From the NCBI GenBank assembly GCA_902464595.1, contig CABQJX010000002.1, positions 1-64,000 of the forward strand: DNA of 64,000 nucleotides. The letters run 5' to 3'. How positions within the stretch are numbered: position 1 is the first letter of the stretch; the number at the start of each line of letters is the position of its first letter. Below are positions 8,292 through 16,763 of the stretch, piece by piece. Position numbers and translations under genes: made by a program. The notes beneath the pieces were generated by a model. The model was not told where the DNA came from. It saw only the letters and a list, made by a program, of their open reading frames with translations, and made no database searches. This DNA is from an uncultured Lachnoclostridium sp. (GTDB lineage: Bacteria; Bacillota; Clostridia; Lachnospirales; Lachnospiraceae).

Positions 8292-9272
8292 ATGCCAGGC
8301 TTTACCACTCACTATATCCTGGGTATGAAGGCTTACAATGACCTTCCCCAGAACAATCTGAAATTCATTATTGCAAAATATCGTTGGCTCTATCAGCTGG
8401 GCCTGCAGGGCCCTGATATATTCTTTTACAATCTCCCAGTCCTGCGTCACCGAGATCACCGGAATGTGGGCTCCCATATGCATGAACACCAGGTAAATAA
8501 CTTTTTCCGCTGCTGCTTTCTCCATCTGTCCCGCATAAGCTCACGCCAGCAGAGAGAAGAGGGGCTGGCCTATGTCTGCGGATTTATCTGCCATTATATC
8601 GGTGATTCTGTGTGCCATCCTTATGTATACGGCCGGATCGGATATGATATTAACCATCCAGGCCCCTATTACCACGGCCTTCACGCTAAGCTGGAGAACG
8701 ACATTGACGCCCTTCTCCTCCAAAAATATAAAAAGAAAAAACCTTCCCAGTTTAATCAGGCAGCCACCATCTGCCTCAACGGCATGGAAACTCAATTTAT
8801 TTCCCGCTTCCTGTCGGATTGCATCAATGAAACCTTTTACCCTCTCAGCTACAAGAACCGGTATCAGGTATCGGCGGCCATGATCCACCGCTCCATCCTG
8901 GCTCTGCGCTTCGGATGCCGCACCCTGTCAGATCCAAACAGCAAGAAAAAAGACAGGATCGCTTTTTTTGAATCTTTATTTTTAAAAAATCCTGTGGCTT
9001 CCAGCAAGCTGGTTACAGACATTGTGGAAAATCCCAGCTGGAGCCTGAACCTGCATCATGAAATCTGGTGCAATCCATGGAACCGGAGCATCGCTTCCCG
9101 TGCCTCTCTGCCGGATCTGCTGCATCAGTCCCTTGGAAAACTGAATACCATCTTTTACATGATCAATTCCATGCTGGAATCCGAGCAGCCCCTAAAGCTC
9201 TCCTCTCTGGAAGGACTTTTATCAGAACTTGGAAACTATTCCTACCACAGCGGCCTTCCCTGCCAGGATTAA
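8292..9272 (+). CDS. Zinc-dependent phospholipase C family protein
   Basis: 326 residues of the Zn_dep_PLPC type. Visible signatures are MPGFTTHYILGMKAY at the start, GLQGPDIFFYNLPVL (about 37-51), several histidines in HRDHRNVGSHMHEHQ (about 53-67) and GFICHYIGDSVCHPYVY (about 97-113), the likely metal-binding helices. No signal peptide is present, so unlike secreted clostridial alpha-toxins it is probably intracellular; many such proteins in Clostridia have unproven activity. GAGGGA precedes the start. A strong terminator follows, so it is monocistronic. Confidence 0.85.
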   Translation: MPGFTTHYILGMKAYNDLPQNNLKFIIAKYRWLYQLGLQGPDIFFYNLPVLRHRDHRNVGSHMHEHQVNNFFRCCFLHLSRISSRQQREEGLAYVCGFICHYIGDSVCHPYVYGRIGYDINHPGPYYHGLHAKLENDIDALLLQKYKKKKPSQFNQAATICLNGMETQFISRFLSDCINETFYPLSYKNRYQVSAAMIHRSILALRFGCRTLSDPNSKKKDRIAFFESLFLKNPVASSKLVTDIVENPSWSLNLHHEIWCNPWNRSIASRASLPDLLHQSLGKLNTIFYMINSMLESEQPLKLSSLEGLLSELGNYSYHSGLPCQD

Positions 9273-9279
9273 CCAAAGC

Positions 9280-9324
9280 AAAAACAGGCCAGGGGGACGA
9301 AATGTCTCTCTGACCTGTTTTTAT
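9280..9324 (+). terminator. Intrinsic terminator after the phospholipase gene
   Basis: Self-complementary arms AAAAACAGG and CCTGTTTTT with paired inner bases are followed by a T-rich run, 8 bases after the stop codon. Typical rho-independent form. Confidence 0.85.
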
Positions 9325-9416
9325 TACTCTGTTTTATTACTCTGCTATTCTGTCTGCAGTTATTCCTCTAAAGCCGTATCTGCCCGGCTATATCTGCCCT
9401 TTTGCTTCTGTCATCT

Positions 9417-10514
9417 TTATTCGATCACCTGGTCGCCGTCCTTGGTGCAGTAATTTGTCTTTACTCCCAAACGGGTCATCCAGTTTTTCGTTTCCTGGGT
9501 CTTCCAGATTCCGCTTCCAGCACCGCCTCCGTTATCATTATCCCAAAGCCACTGAGGGGTAGGCCAAAGGGCGATGGAAGGGCGCAGAGCCTTATATACT
9601 TCATAATCAACGCCATTCTGGCCATGATGGGCCAGCTGGACAATATCGCACTTGAGAGCGCCCAGGTCATGGTCTGCCATCAGCTGCTGCCCTCCTGTAT
9701 TGGCTAGATCGCCTAAAAATACTACGTTTGTCCCATTGAGAGACACCAGATAGGCCGCGCTGCTGTTGTTGATAAAATCGCTGTTCATCTTATAGGCTGA
9801 GTTCAGTACCTGTATCTTTGCAGGCCCTGCGTCGATCACCTGGCCGGACACAATATCTCCATGAAGCCGCTCCTGGGGAACCAGGGCAAATGCTCCCTTC
9901 AGATAGGTTACCATCTTAGCAACCTCCGGATCCTTTTGGGCATACCAGCTGTCCTCCAGGAAGGAATAATAGATCCCGTCTATAGTGATCTCCCCATTAT
10001 GCTTATACAGAATATCTGCCAGGGCTCCTGCATGGTCCGAATCCGGGTGAGTGATCAGCCATGCCTGTACATGGCCGCCTTTCTGCTTGATCTGGCTTAA
10101 AAGATACTCTGCATTATCTGCCCATCCTCCATCTACCACGATCAGGCCTCCCGCCCCTGTCTCAATGATCACAGAGAGCATCTGGGCAGCTGTGTCGTGA
10201 TTCGCCAGCATGGTAAGGCGTCCTGCCCCAAACAGTGCTGTGGTATCTGTCTTTGGAGTCATGACCTCTCCAAATCCTGCGATCTGTGCCTTTGCCTGGA
10301 TTACAGGCTGACCCTCCGTCCCCTGCTGTGAAGGCTGGGTATCCTCCTGGATAATGATCTTGTCCGGTGAAGAAAGCACCTGGGCCTGGGCGTAAAAGGA
10401 CTGGGATTCGGGCATAGCCAAACTGTCCATCGTTCCCCCGGATACGGTCAGCATCATAATGGCCAAAAGGCCTGCCGCCGCTCTTTTCCAATATCGATCC
10501 AATCTCACTTGCAT
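9417..10514 (-). CDS. Secreted metallo-beta-lactamase-fold hydrolase (ComEC-like catalytic domain)
   Basis: 365 residues. An N-terminal basic and hydrophobic segment (about 1-35) looks like a signal peptide, a linker of about 60 residues follows, and an MBL fold occupies about 95-365. Motifs are VVDGG (about 126-130), THPDSDHAG (155-163) replacing the usual HxHxDH as in ComEC-type domains, FLGDLA, and LAHHG. It is probably a Zn-dependent phosphodiesterase or hydrolase outside the membrane; the substrate is unknown. ATG 10514 is only 2 bases after AAGGGAG; GTG at 10508 would give better spacing and could be the true start. It follows the lipoprotein gene by 17 bp and is likely co-transcribed. 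Confidence 0.82.
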   Translation of the reverse strand: MQVRLDRYWKRAAAGLLAIMMLTVSGGTMDSLAMPESQSFYAQAQVLSSPDKIIIQEDTQPSQQGTEGQPVIQAKAQIAGFGEVMTPKTDTTALFGAGRLTMLANHDTAAQMLSVIIETGAGGLIVVDGGWADNAEYLLSQIKQKGGHVQAWLITHPDSDHAGALADILYKHNGEITIDGIYYSFLEDSWYAQKDPEVAKMVTYLKGAFALVPQERLHGDIVSGQVIDAGPAKIQVLNSAYKMNSDFINNSSAAYLVSLNGTNVVFLGDLANTGGQQLMADHDLGALKCDIVQLAHHGQNGVDYEVYKALRPSIALWPTPQWLWDNDNGGGAGSGIWKTQETKNWMTRLGVKTNYCTKDGDQVIE

Positions 10515-10531
10515 TTCTCCCTTCTGCCGGA

Positions 10532-11080
10532 TTATTCTGCTGCTGCAAGAAGCGCTCTGTGTTCCCCTGCCTTTACGGTATCATTGACCAGGTACTTGCT
10601 CTCGTCACCTTCTTCATTGTAATAAAACGCCTGTACCAGAACGTCATTTTCGTCAAAGAAGCTTCCGTAATAGGTGTCGTCATAATCTTCTTCCTCCGGA
10701 GCCTCGTAGTAGAAATTCTGCTCTGCCACAGCAGTTCCCACTGTCTTTAACACGTCCTGTCCATAGAGAGCGGCAATCTCCCCTGTGGTTTTGTGGGTTA
10801 CGGGAAGAAGAACCGTTGCCAGCTTTTTAGAGCTGTCATACTTCACATCCAGATCCATCACATAATCGCCAAACTCACCATAAGGATCCATATACTTATC
10901 TCTCAGATCCTCTCTGACCTCCAGCCAGTCGATCTCAATATTCTTATCAATCTCCACATCCGGCTGTCCGTCCCCTTCCCTCTTTCCATCACTGGGAGAG
11001 ACGATATTACTCTGAGTACAGCCTGTCAGCAGAGCCGCTGCGGCTAAAAATGCCACGGATAACCGTTTTAAATTCATCAT
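10532..11080 (-). CDS. Lipoprotein of unknown function
   Basis: 182 residues. A type II signal peptide MMNLKRLSVAFLAAAALLTGC ends in the lipobox LTGC, so the mature protein should be anchored at Cys outside the membrane. The rest is acidic, with a segment EAPEEEDYDDTYYG, and no domain I recognise. Start 11080 is set by AAGGAGG at 9 bases; the longer frame to 11155 has no signal. It is the first gene of a two-gene unit with the MBL-fold protein 17 bp downstream, so the two may act together at the cell surface. Confidence 0.82.
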   Translation of the reverse strand: MMNLKRLSVAFLAAAALLTGCTQSNIVSPSDGKREGDGQPDVEIDKNIEIDWLEVREDLRDKYMDPYGEFGDYVMDLDVKYDSSKKLATVLLPVTHKTTGEIAALYGQDVLKTVGTAVAEQNFYYEAPEEEDYDDTYYGSFFDENDVLVQAFYYNEEGDESKYLVNDTVKAGEHRALLAAAE

Positions 11081-11190
11081 GCTGTCAATCCTCCTTTTCT
11101 TGTGCACACTTCCCCCTGCCCTTTCCCAGGCGCAGAAATAAAACCGGCCGTGCACCAGCGTTACTATTATAGCGAAGTTTCCTATAATTT

Positions 11191-11228
11191 AACAGTCCTT
11201 TTTTCTTACAAAATTGTAACAGTCCTTT
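11191..11228. promoter_or_regulatory. Operator-like repeats between lipoprotein and BCCT genes
   Basis: Two copies of AACAGTCCTTT (11191-11201 and 11218-11228) flank a perfect inverted repeat TTACAA-AA-TTGTAA (11206-11219). The arrangement, in a divergent promoter region, resembles a regulator binding site. No regulator gene is adjacent. Confidence 0.35.
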
Positions 11229-11260
11229 GCATGATCCCTGCATGATATAGGAAATTCTTC

Positions 11261-11289
11261 TTGATTTTTTCTCCATATGGTGGTAGTAT
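11261..11289 (+). promoter_or_regulatory. Promoter for the BCCT transporter
   Basis: TTGATT (11261-11266) and TAGTAT (11284-11289) are separated by 17 bases, about 55 bases before the BCCT start. Confidence 0.6.
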
Positions 11290-11343
11290 GTTCAATATAT
11301 TAATTTTTTAATTATTTTTGAACAAAAAGAGGAGGGCTGCTTT

Positions 11344-12879
11344 ATGAGCCAAAACAATCAAAGCTTTCGACAGATCCTAAAACAGCGTCTGGACTGGATC
11401 ACCACCCTGGTTCCATTTGCTGTCATTGTGATCCTTTGCTTCCTTTTTATGGATTTTCCTGAGATTTCCTCCCAGGTTTTGGGATCCATCCGTTTTTTCC
11501 TGGGTGACCAATTCAGCAGCTATTACCTTGTCATAGGCCTTGCTTTCTTTGGCTGCTCCCTCTACATGGCTTTTTCAAAATACGGAACGATCAAACTGGG
11601 AAATACAGAAAAGCCCCAGTACTCTGCCTTCCAGTGGGGTTCCATGATGTTTACCTCCGGCCTGGCCGCAGATATTCTCTTTTACTCTCTCTGTGAATGG
11701 CTCCTCTATGCGGATGAATCCCATATTTCTCAAATGGGGATCCCAGAAGATTGGGCTGCAACCTACCCTCTTTTCCACTGGGGCCCCATTCCATGGAGCT
11801 TCTATCTTGTCTTAGCAGTATCCTTTGGATTCATGCTCCATGTGAGAAAGAGAAACCGCCAGAAATATTCGGAGGCATGCCGCCCCATCCTTGGCAAACA
11901 TGTGGATGGAATGGCTGGGCGCTTGATCGATCTGACTGCTGTGTTTGCCCTCTTAGCAGGGACTGCTACCACCTTCTCCTTAGCCACCCCTCTGCTGTCC
12001 ATGGCCTTAAGCCGCATAACCGGACTTCCCGAAAACCGTATGATGACCATTTTTATCCTTGTGGTGATCTGCGCTGTATACACCATAGCCGTATATTTTG
12101 GCATGCAGGGCGTTTCTCGGCTGGCAGCCTCCTGCGTCTACCTGTTTTTCGGCCTTTTGGCTTACTTTCTCCTTCTGGGAGGCCAGGCGCGCTTTATCCT
12201 GGAAACAGGCCTCACCGCCCTTGGAAATCTGACCCAGAACTTTATTTCCATGGCTACCTGGACCGATGCAGCCCGGGCTACCTCCTTCCCCCAAAACTGG
12301 ACGGTATTTTACTGGGCCTACTGGATGGTATGGTGTGTGGCCACTCCTTTCTTCATCGGCTCCATCAGCAAAGGAAGAACCATCCGCCAGACCGTGCTGG
12401 GAGGCTATTTCTTTGGTCTGTCCGGAACCTTTACCTCCTTTATCATTCTTGGAAATTACGGGCTTTCTCTCCAGGTTCACAATATCCTGGATCTGAAGGG
12501 GATCTATGCCTTTTCCGGGAATCTGTACGAAACTATCCTTGCGGTCTTTGAGACCATGCCTTTGGCTAAAGCCGGTTTGGTACTTTTGTCTGTCACTATG
12601 GTCGCCTTTTATGCCACCTCCTTTGACGCATTGACTATGGTTGCCAGCTCCTATTCCTACCACAGCCTGGGAGAAAATGAGGAACCCCACAAGCAGGTAA
12701 AGCTGTTCTGGGCGATCCTGCTCATGCTCCTTCCCATTGCCCTGATCTTTTCTGATCATTCCATGACCAACCTGCAGACGGTATCCATTATCGCCGCTTT
12801 TCCCATCGGATTTATCCTGATCCTCATTGTGGCCAGCTTTTTTAGGGATGCACGGTCTTATCTGGAAGAAAAACATTAG
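11344..12879 (+). CDS. BCCT-family betaine/carnitine/choline transporter
   Basis: 511 residues, about 12 transmembrane segments. The equivalent of the BCCT Trp/Met-rich core is FTSGLAADILFYSLCEWLLY (about 102-121), and the family signature around TM8-9 reads WMVWCVATPFFIGSISKGRTIRQ (about 327-349). It imports quaternary-ammonium compounds or performs substrate:product exchange in the cytoplasmic membrane. Substrate cannot be assigned from motifs alone; gut Clostridia use such transporters for carnitine, betaine or choline catabolism. GAGGAGGG precedes the start. No catabolic genes are adjacent and a terminator follows, so it appears monocistronic. Confidence 0.9.
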   Translation: MSQNNQSFRQILKQRLDWITTLVPFAVIVILCFLFMDFPEISSQVLGSIRFFLGDQFSSYYLVIGLAFFGCSLYMAFSKYGTIKLGNTEKPQYSAFQWGSMMFTSGLAADILFYSLCEWLLYADESHISQMGIPEDWAATYPLFHWGPIPWSFYLVLAVSFGFMLHVRKRNRQKYSEACRPILGKHVDGMAGRLIDLTAVFALLAGTATTFSLATPLLSMALSRITGLPENRMMTIFILVVICAVYTIAVYFGMQGVSRLAASCVYLFFGLLAYFLLLGGQARFILETGLTALGNLTQNFISMATWTDAARATSFPQNWTVFYWAYWMVWCVATPFFIGSISKGRTIRQTVLGGYFFGLSGTFTSFIILGNYGLSLQVHNILDLKGIYAFSGNLYETILAVFETMPLAKAGLVLLSVTMVAFYATSFDALTMVASSYSYHSLGENEEPHKQVKLFWAILLMLLPIALIFSDHSMTNLQTVSIIAAFPIGFILILIVASFFRDARSYLEEKH

Positions 12880-12891
12880 GCAGACAAGCTA

Positions 12892-12934
12892 CCTATAGAG
12901 AATCTACCTACAGGGAATCCCCCTGTTCTATAGG
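12892..12934. repeat. Nested inverted repeats after the BCCT gene
   Basis: CCTATAG (12892-12898) pairs with CTATAGG (12928-12934), enclosing ACAGGG (12910-12915) and CCCTGT (12921-12926). It directly precedes the terminator hairpin and may be part of the 3' end structure. Confidence 0.45.
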
Positions 12935-12942
12935 GCAAACTA

Positions 12943-12971
12943 AAACGAGGGCCGGTCTCCTGCCCTCGTTT
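12943..12971. terminator. Bidirectional terminator between BCCT and HPr-like genes
   Basis: Perfect arms AAACGAGGGC (12943-12952) and GCCCTCGTTT (12962-12971). It lies between convergent genes and on the minus strand runs into TTTTAGTTT. Confidence 0.75.
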
Positions 12972-13002
12972 ATCGTTGTACATCCATGTCTATGTACGCT
13001 CC

Positions 13003-13257
13003 TTATCCTTCGTTGTCCTCCCACAGGATCCTGTGGATTCTGTCTTCGGCCTCCAGCTCATCACTTCCCTTAAAGTAAAAGGTCAGGAAACCGCTCATCC
13101 TCACATTCTTCATCTCGTCGTAATGCTTTACGTTTGCCGTGTGGGTATCGCTTTTTACAAAGATCTCGCAGTCAAATTGATTGGCTGTCTGGATCAAATA
13201 GGAAATAGGAATAGGTCTGAAAACCATTCCCCTGCTGTCAAGTTCCCTCGTCAACAT
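13003..13257 (-). CDS. HPr-fold protein lacking the phosphorylation residues
   Basis: 84 residues that align over the full length with HPr of the sugar phosphotransferase system: FRPIPISYLIQTANQFDCEIFV corresponds to the HARPA helix region (about 13-34), NVKHYDEM to the regulatory-serine loop (about 42-49), and GSDELEAEDRIHRIL to the C-terminal helix. The active-site His15 position is Val (VFRP for HARP) and the Ser46 position is His, so neither PTS phosphotransfer nor HPr-kinase phosphorylation is expected by the normal route. It may be a regulatory HPr paralogue. GAGGTGAT precedes the start. The gene is isolated, followed by the shared terminator. Confidence 0.75.
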   Translation of the reverse strand: MLTRELDSRGMVFRPIPISYLIQTANQFDCEIFVKSDTHTANVKHYDEMKNVRMSGFLTFYFKGSDELEAEDRIHRILWEDNEG

Positions 13258-13364
13258 TGGATCACCTCAATTCATGACAAAACCGATTACCTGTTACCAT
13301 GCCTCCTTTAAATCTTATATACTCCCTTATATCCATAGAATAACATTTTTCCCTAGCTAATGCA

Positions 13365-13392
13365 AGGGCTGCAAAAAATTTTCCGCAGCCCT
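13365..13392 (-). terminator. Hairpin after the TolC-like genes
   Basis: Arms AGGGCTGC (13365-13372) and GCAGCCCT (13385-13392) form a stem with a 12-base loop, 34 bp after the stop of the last TolC-like gene. No strong U tract follows on the minus strand, so it is a weak candidate. Confidence 0.4.
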
Positions 13393-13425
13393 GCCCCAGC
13401 CTGCCGGCACGCCGGTTCCTGACAG

Positions 13426-14637
13426 TTATGACACCGTAACGCTGACCCCGGTCACTGCCCACTGATAATTGCGGATAGCCTGCTGCAGGTTCAGATCCGC
13501 CCCCTTATAGGCTGCCTCTGCCTGCAGGTAAGCTAATTCCTGCTGTAAGAACTGGATCTGGCTTAAGGATCCGTTCTGTCTCTGTATCTGAGCCGCATTC
13601 CAACCCATCTGAGCACTTTGATACGCGGTGGAAGCTGCATCGTAAGCGGCTTTCTTCTCAAACAGGGTATCATATAATACCTTCATATCGGAACGAAGCT
13701 GATCCTCAGAATAATTGACGGTGCGCATCTTATTTGCCTTCTGCGTCATGCCTTCTGTGGTGCGCATCTGGAAGTCTGTCATTCCTGCGCCGGATCCGCT
13801 CCGCATACTGATCAGGTTATAATTGTTGTTTACCGCTTTTTCTGTATCCCCGGCCAGATCAAAGGAGGCGATCAGGGAAGGATCTGCCTTAGGCACTGGG
13901 CCGATCACGCTGTCTGCCCCCTTGTCCCATCCTGTGTAATAACAGAGTGTCTTATAAATCTGGTCAATCCCGGCGTCAATGGTATCCAGCTGGGCCTTGG
14001 CAGAGGATAGCTTGGATGCTACGCTCAGCACATCTGCATCCACTGCCAATCCCTGGGCCTGCATGGTGTTCTGAATAGCTTGGGCGCTCTGGGCCACCTC
14101 CAGAGCCTTCGCCACAACTGCTCTCTGAGCCAGATAATACTCATACTGGTTCATCAGCGTCTCCGCTCCCAATACGATCATATTGACCTGCCGGTCCACG
14201 CTGCGGCTGGATTTGCTCCGGGCAATGGATTTATCCATGGATCCGGCGCTGGAGCGCAGCTGTCGGGCGCCTCCCACCACCTGCATGACAGCCGCATTTC
14301 CGCTTCCCAGCACGTCGGCCAGCTGGTCTGCCTGGTTCATATAGTCATCCGCTACCACACGCATGGCGGTAGCGATGCTGGCCTGGTCGGCCTCCATATC
14401 ATGGATCATTGCATAAGCGCTTTTTATGGGAGCGTAATGATTCTTGATCAGATCTGTGAGCTCACCGTATTCCATGGTACTGTCCTCAAGCTTTGCCATC
14501 TCCTGGGTATAAGCAATTCCCGGTTCTGTCAGCCTCTCCTCCGCCATATTTTCCGCCAGAGCGGTAAAACCTCCCTGTAATGCCATGAGGGCGGTCAGGG
14601 TTATGGCTGCAAAGCGCTTTCCTTTGATTCGATTCAT
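13426..14637 (-). CDS. Exported TolC-family-like coiled-coil protein (second of pair)
   Basis: 403 residues with a signal peptide ending near Ala28 (FTALAE). Shared with the upstream paralogue are the block MEYGELTDLI near residue 55, two long alanine-, glutamine- and serine-rich helical regions, a central CYYTGWDKGADSVIGPVPKAD segment, and a closing YQWAVTG motif. The helical duplication is that of TolC outer-membrane efflux proteins. In a monoderm there is no outer membrane, so it probably forms a wall- or membrane-associated coiled-coil assembly with an unknown partner. AAGGAGG lies 8 bases before the start, and 31 bp separate it from the upstream paralogue. Known function cannot be claimed. 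Confidence 0.72.
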   Translation of the reverse strand: MNRIKGKRFAAITLTALMALQGGFTALAENMAEERLTEPGIAYTQEMAKLEDSTMEYGELTDLIKNHYAPIKSAYAMIHDMEADQASIATAMRVVADDYMNQADQLADVLGSGNAAVMQVVGGARQLRSSAGSMDKSIARSKSSRSVDRQVNMIVLGAETLMNQYEYYLAQRAVVAKALEVAQSAQAIQNTMQAQGLAVDADVLSVASKLSSAKAQLDTIDAGIDQIYKTLCYYTGWDKGADSVIGPVPKADPSLIASFDLAGDTEKAVNNNYNLISMRSGSGAGMTDFQMRTTEGMTQKANKMRTVNYSEDQLRSDMKVLYDTLFEKKAAYDAASTAYQSAQMGWNAAQIQRQNGSLSQIQFLQQELAYLQAEAAYKGADLNLQQAIRNYQWAVTGVSVTVS

Positions 14638-14668
14638 CTCTTTAACCTCCTTACCCCTTCTGTCCCCT

Positions 14669-15898
14669 CTAATTGGAGGTAGTCAGGCCCTTTACATTCC
14701 AGTCATACCCTTCCATTGCTAAAAGAAGCTGGAGTTTTTCTGTCTCCACGCTGTTTTTTGCTGTGGTATAGCTGCTTAACACATTCTGATATTCCAGGTC
14801 CGTGATCTCACCTACTGCCCTCTTTGCGGCAGCTGTATTCAGATTAACGGAAGCCACCTGGAAAGCAGCCTGGGCTGCATTTAAGGAATCCCTGGTTGTC
14901 AGGACTGTATTATACTGGGTTTTCAAGGACTTAGCTGCCTTATTTTTGGCGTCCTCCAGCTGAGCCTGGTTGGAATCGATCAGATACTGGCTGCTGAGAT
15001 TCCCGGCCTTCTTTTCATAATATTTTACATCATAATTATTTGCAATAGCTGTCTCCAGATCTGCATCTGGGTTCATAGAAAGGATCCTGTCTGTATCCGG
15101 ATCCGGCACTTTTCGGATCTCCGGCTGGGCGTCCACCTTCCAGCCCAGCATCAGGCAGAGATTCCTGTGGACATTGTCCGCTGATTTCTGAGCCGCAAGG
15201 ATTGCTGAATCCTGATCCTGGACGCTCTTTAAAGCGGTCAGCACATCAGACTGGGTAGCCATTCCAGCTGCCTGTCTGGCCACAGCTGCCTCATACTGTG
15301 CCTGTAAAAGGCTGCGGGCGCTCTGAAGATTCTCCATGGTGTATTTGGACTGCTCATAAGTCACCATCATCTGCTGTGCCTGATATACAAGCCCTGCCTC
15401 CGTCTGGTCATACTGGATCTTCTCCATATCTGCATCCTGATAGTTGTTATCCGCCTGCTGCTGGAGAAGCCCTACCTGAAATCTGGCCGTAGCCCAAGCG
15501 ATGTCATCCTCATCATCTGCGTTGTCCCAGATAGCTTCAATGTCATCCATATAATCGTCATAAGCCACATTCAGATCCTTGCCCTTCTGATCCTTGTAAG
15601 TGGAACGGTTGCTGCGGACCGTGGGGTTATACTCATGGATCAGATCCTCCAATTCCCCATACTCCATCACATTATCCCTCAGGCTGGCCCATTTATCCTG
15701 GGTATAGGCAAATTCAGGGCTTAAATCCTTATTAATATCGGGAGCCGGCGGCTCTGCGATCAAGTGATCCTCGTCCGGTTTGCTCTGATTCCTGGCAAAA
15801 GCAGTCATCGGAGCCGCCCCTGCTACCGCAAAAGCAGTAAAGGCTGCTGCCATCCTGTATCCGTATCTCCGACTCCATGCACATTTTGATCTTTTCAT
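14669..15898 (-). CDS. Exported TolC-family-like coiled-coil protein (first of pair)
   Basis: 409 residues. The signal peptide ends near MTAFARN (about 35). Mature sequence: acidic linker; VMEYGELEDLIHEYNPTVRSN (about 77-97), the usual opening of a TolC repeat; long helices with QQQADNNYQDADMEKIQYDQ; a middle motif LMLGWKVDAQPEIRKVPDPD typical of TolC proteins (LNLLLGxxP region); and a second helical pair ending YDWNVKGL. The match to the TolC fold is clearer than in the downstream copy. ACGAGG precedes the start. It follows the TetR gene by 14 bp, so the three genes likely form one operon controlled by that regulator. No membrane-fusion protein or pump is next to it. Confidence 0.78.
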   Translation of the reverse strand: MKRSKCAWSRRYGYRMAAAFTAFAVAGAAPMTAFARNQSKPDEDHLIAEPPAPDINKDLSPEFAYTQDKWASLRDNVMEYGELEDLIHEYNPTVRSNRSTYKDQKGKDLNVAYDDYMDDIEAIWDNADDEDDIAWATARFQVGLLQQQADNNYQDADMEKIQYDQTEAGLVYQAQQMMVTYEQSKYTMENLQSARSLLQAQYEAAVARQAAGMATQSDVLTALKSVQDQDSAILAAQKSADNVHRNLCLMLGWKVDAQPEIRKVPDPDTDRILSMNPDADLETAIANNYDVKYYEKKAGNLSSQYLIDSNQAQLEDAKNKAAKSLKTQYNTVLTTRDSLNAAQAAFQVASVNLNTAAAKRAVGEITDLEYQNVLSSYTTAKNSVETEKLQLLLAMEGYDWNVKGLTTSN

Positions 15899-15912
15899 TT
15901 TTTACCTCGTTT

Positions 15913-16551
15913 CTATGTCCTATTGTTCTTGCAGCTTCGTATTCCTGCCTCCAGGATCCCCATTTCCTTTTTCATGACCTCCAGGATCCGCCCGCTCTCT
16001 GCCGCCCCTGCATAAAACAAGGTGACGGACCGTATGAAGATCAATACCAGCATATCCACCAGATAAGCCAGGGTGTCCTGGTCAATGGGATATTGTTCAT
16101 GATCCAGGCATCCATAAAGCTGCTCGATAAAACTGCGGTACGCCTCGTCCTGTACCAAAAACCCTTTTACCCCAAACATCTGATTCTGGTTCACCACACT
16201 CAGATCGGACAGCATATTGCGGTACATGCGGTATCCCATTCCATTCTGATCCTTTTTTAGAACGGTGCTTAACAGCTCAAGGGACGTCTCGAAGGGATCT
16301 CCCTTTTGGGACTTTAAGGTGTCCAATACCGTCTTACCGCAGCTCACCCGGAATCCCCGGAGCATATAACGCATAAGATCATCCTTATCCTCAAAATACG
16401 TATAGAAGCTTCCTCTGGAAATATCTGCCTCCTTAATGATCTGGTTGATGGATGCAGAGGAATAAGGAACCCTGGAAAACTCATGGGCTGCCGCTTCCAA
16501 TATCATCTGTTTTTTCTCTTCCTTTAATTTTAAGAAGCGCTGGGTGGGCAT
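15913..16551 (-). CDS. TetR/AcrR-family transcriptional regulator
   Basis: 212 residues. The N-terminal helix-turn-helix includes EKKQMILEAAAHEFSRVPYSSASINQIIKEADISRGSFYTYFEDKDDL (about 12-59), the standard TetR recognition helix sequence. The C-terminal ligand domain is divergent and gives no clue to the inducer. GGAGGCAGGATAT precedes the start. It heads the operon with two TolC-like genes. An inverted repeat TGACA-AGA-TGTCA lies between its -35 and -10, consistent with autorepression and inducible expression of the TolC pair. Confidence 0.92.
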   Translation of the reverse strand: MPTQRFLKLKEEKKQMILEAAAHEFSRVPYSSASINQIIKEADISRGSFYTYFEDKDDLMRYMLRGFRVSCGKTVLDTLKSQKGDPFETSLELLSTVLKKDQNGMGYRMYRNMLSDLSVVNQNQMFGVKGFLVQDEAYRSFIEQLYGCLDHEQYPIDQDTLAYLVDMLVLIFIRSVTLFYAGAAESGRILEVMKKEMGILEAGIRSCKNNRT

Positions 16552-16578
16552 ATATCCTGCCTCCGATTTCTCTTTTGT

Positions 16579-16608
16579 ATAATATGTGACAAGATGTCAT
16601 AATTGCCA
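16579..16608 (-). promoter_or_regulatory. Promoter and operator of the TetR-TolC operon
   Basis: On the minus strand TATTAT (16579-16584) lies 18 bases after a weak -35 TGGCAA (16603-16608). The spacer contains the inverted repeat TGACA-AGA-TGTCA (16587-16599), a size and position typical of TetR-family operators. Confidence 0.5.
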
Positions 16609-16694
16609 CGCTCCCAATTATAAACACTTCTGACTTACGTGTCAAGAAACCAAGGATTAAATTTCCATAAACACAAAATAGCTATTTTTTCCCC

Positions 16695-16723
16695 TTGCGC
16701 ATTTCCCAGTCTTGCCTTATACT
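16695..16723 (+). promoter_or_regulatory. Promoter for the nitrite/sulfite reductase gene
   Basis: TTGCGC (16695-16700) and TATACT (16718-16723) with a 17-base spacer. Initiation near 16730 gives a leader of about 100 bases containing the hairpin at 16764-16796. Confidence 0.55.
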
Positions 16724-16763
16724 CATTTCAACTTTGTGCAATTTGTAAGTTTCTATTTTGATT

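Noticed and set aside
12007..12876. 289-codon minus-strand frame
   Set aside because: Antisense to the well-supported BCCT transporter gene; composition is that of a reverse-strand shadow and no domain is visible.
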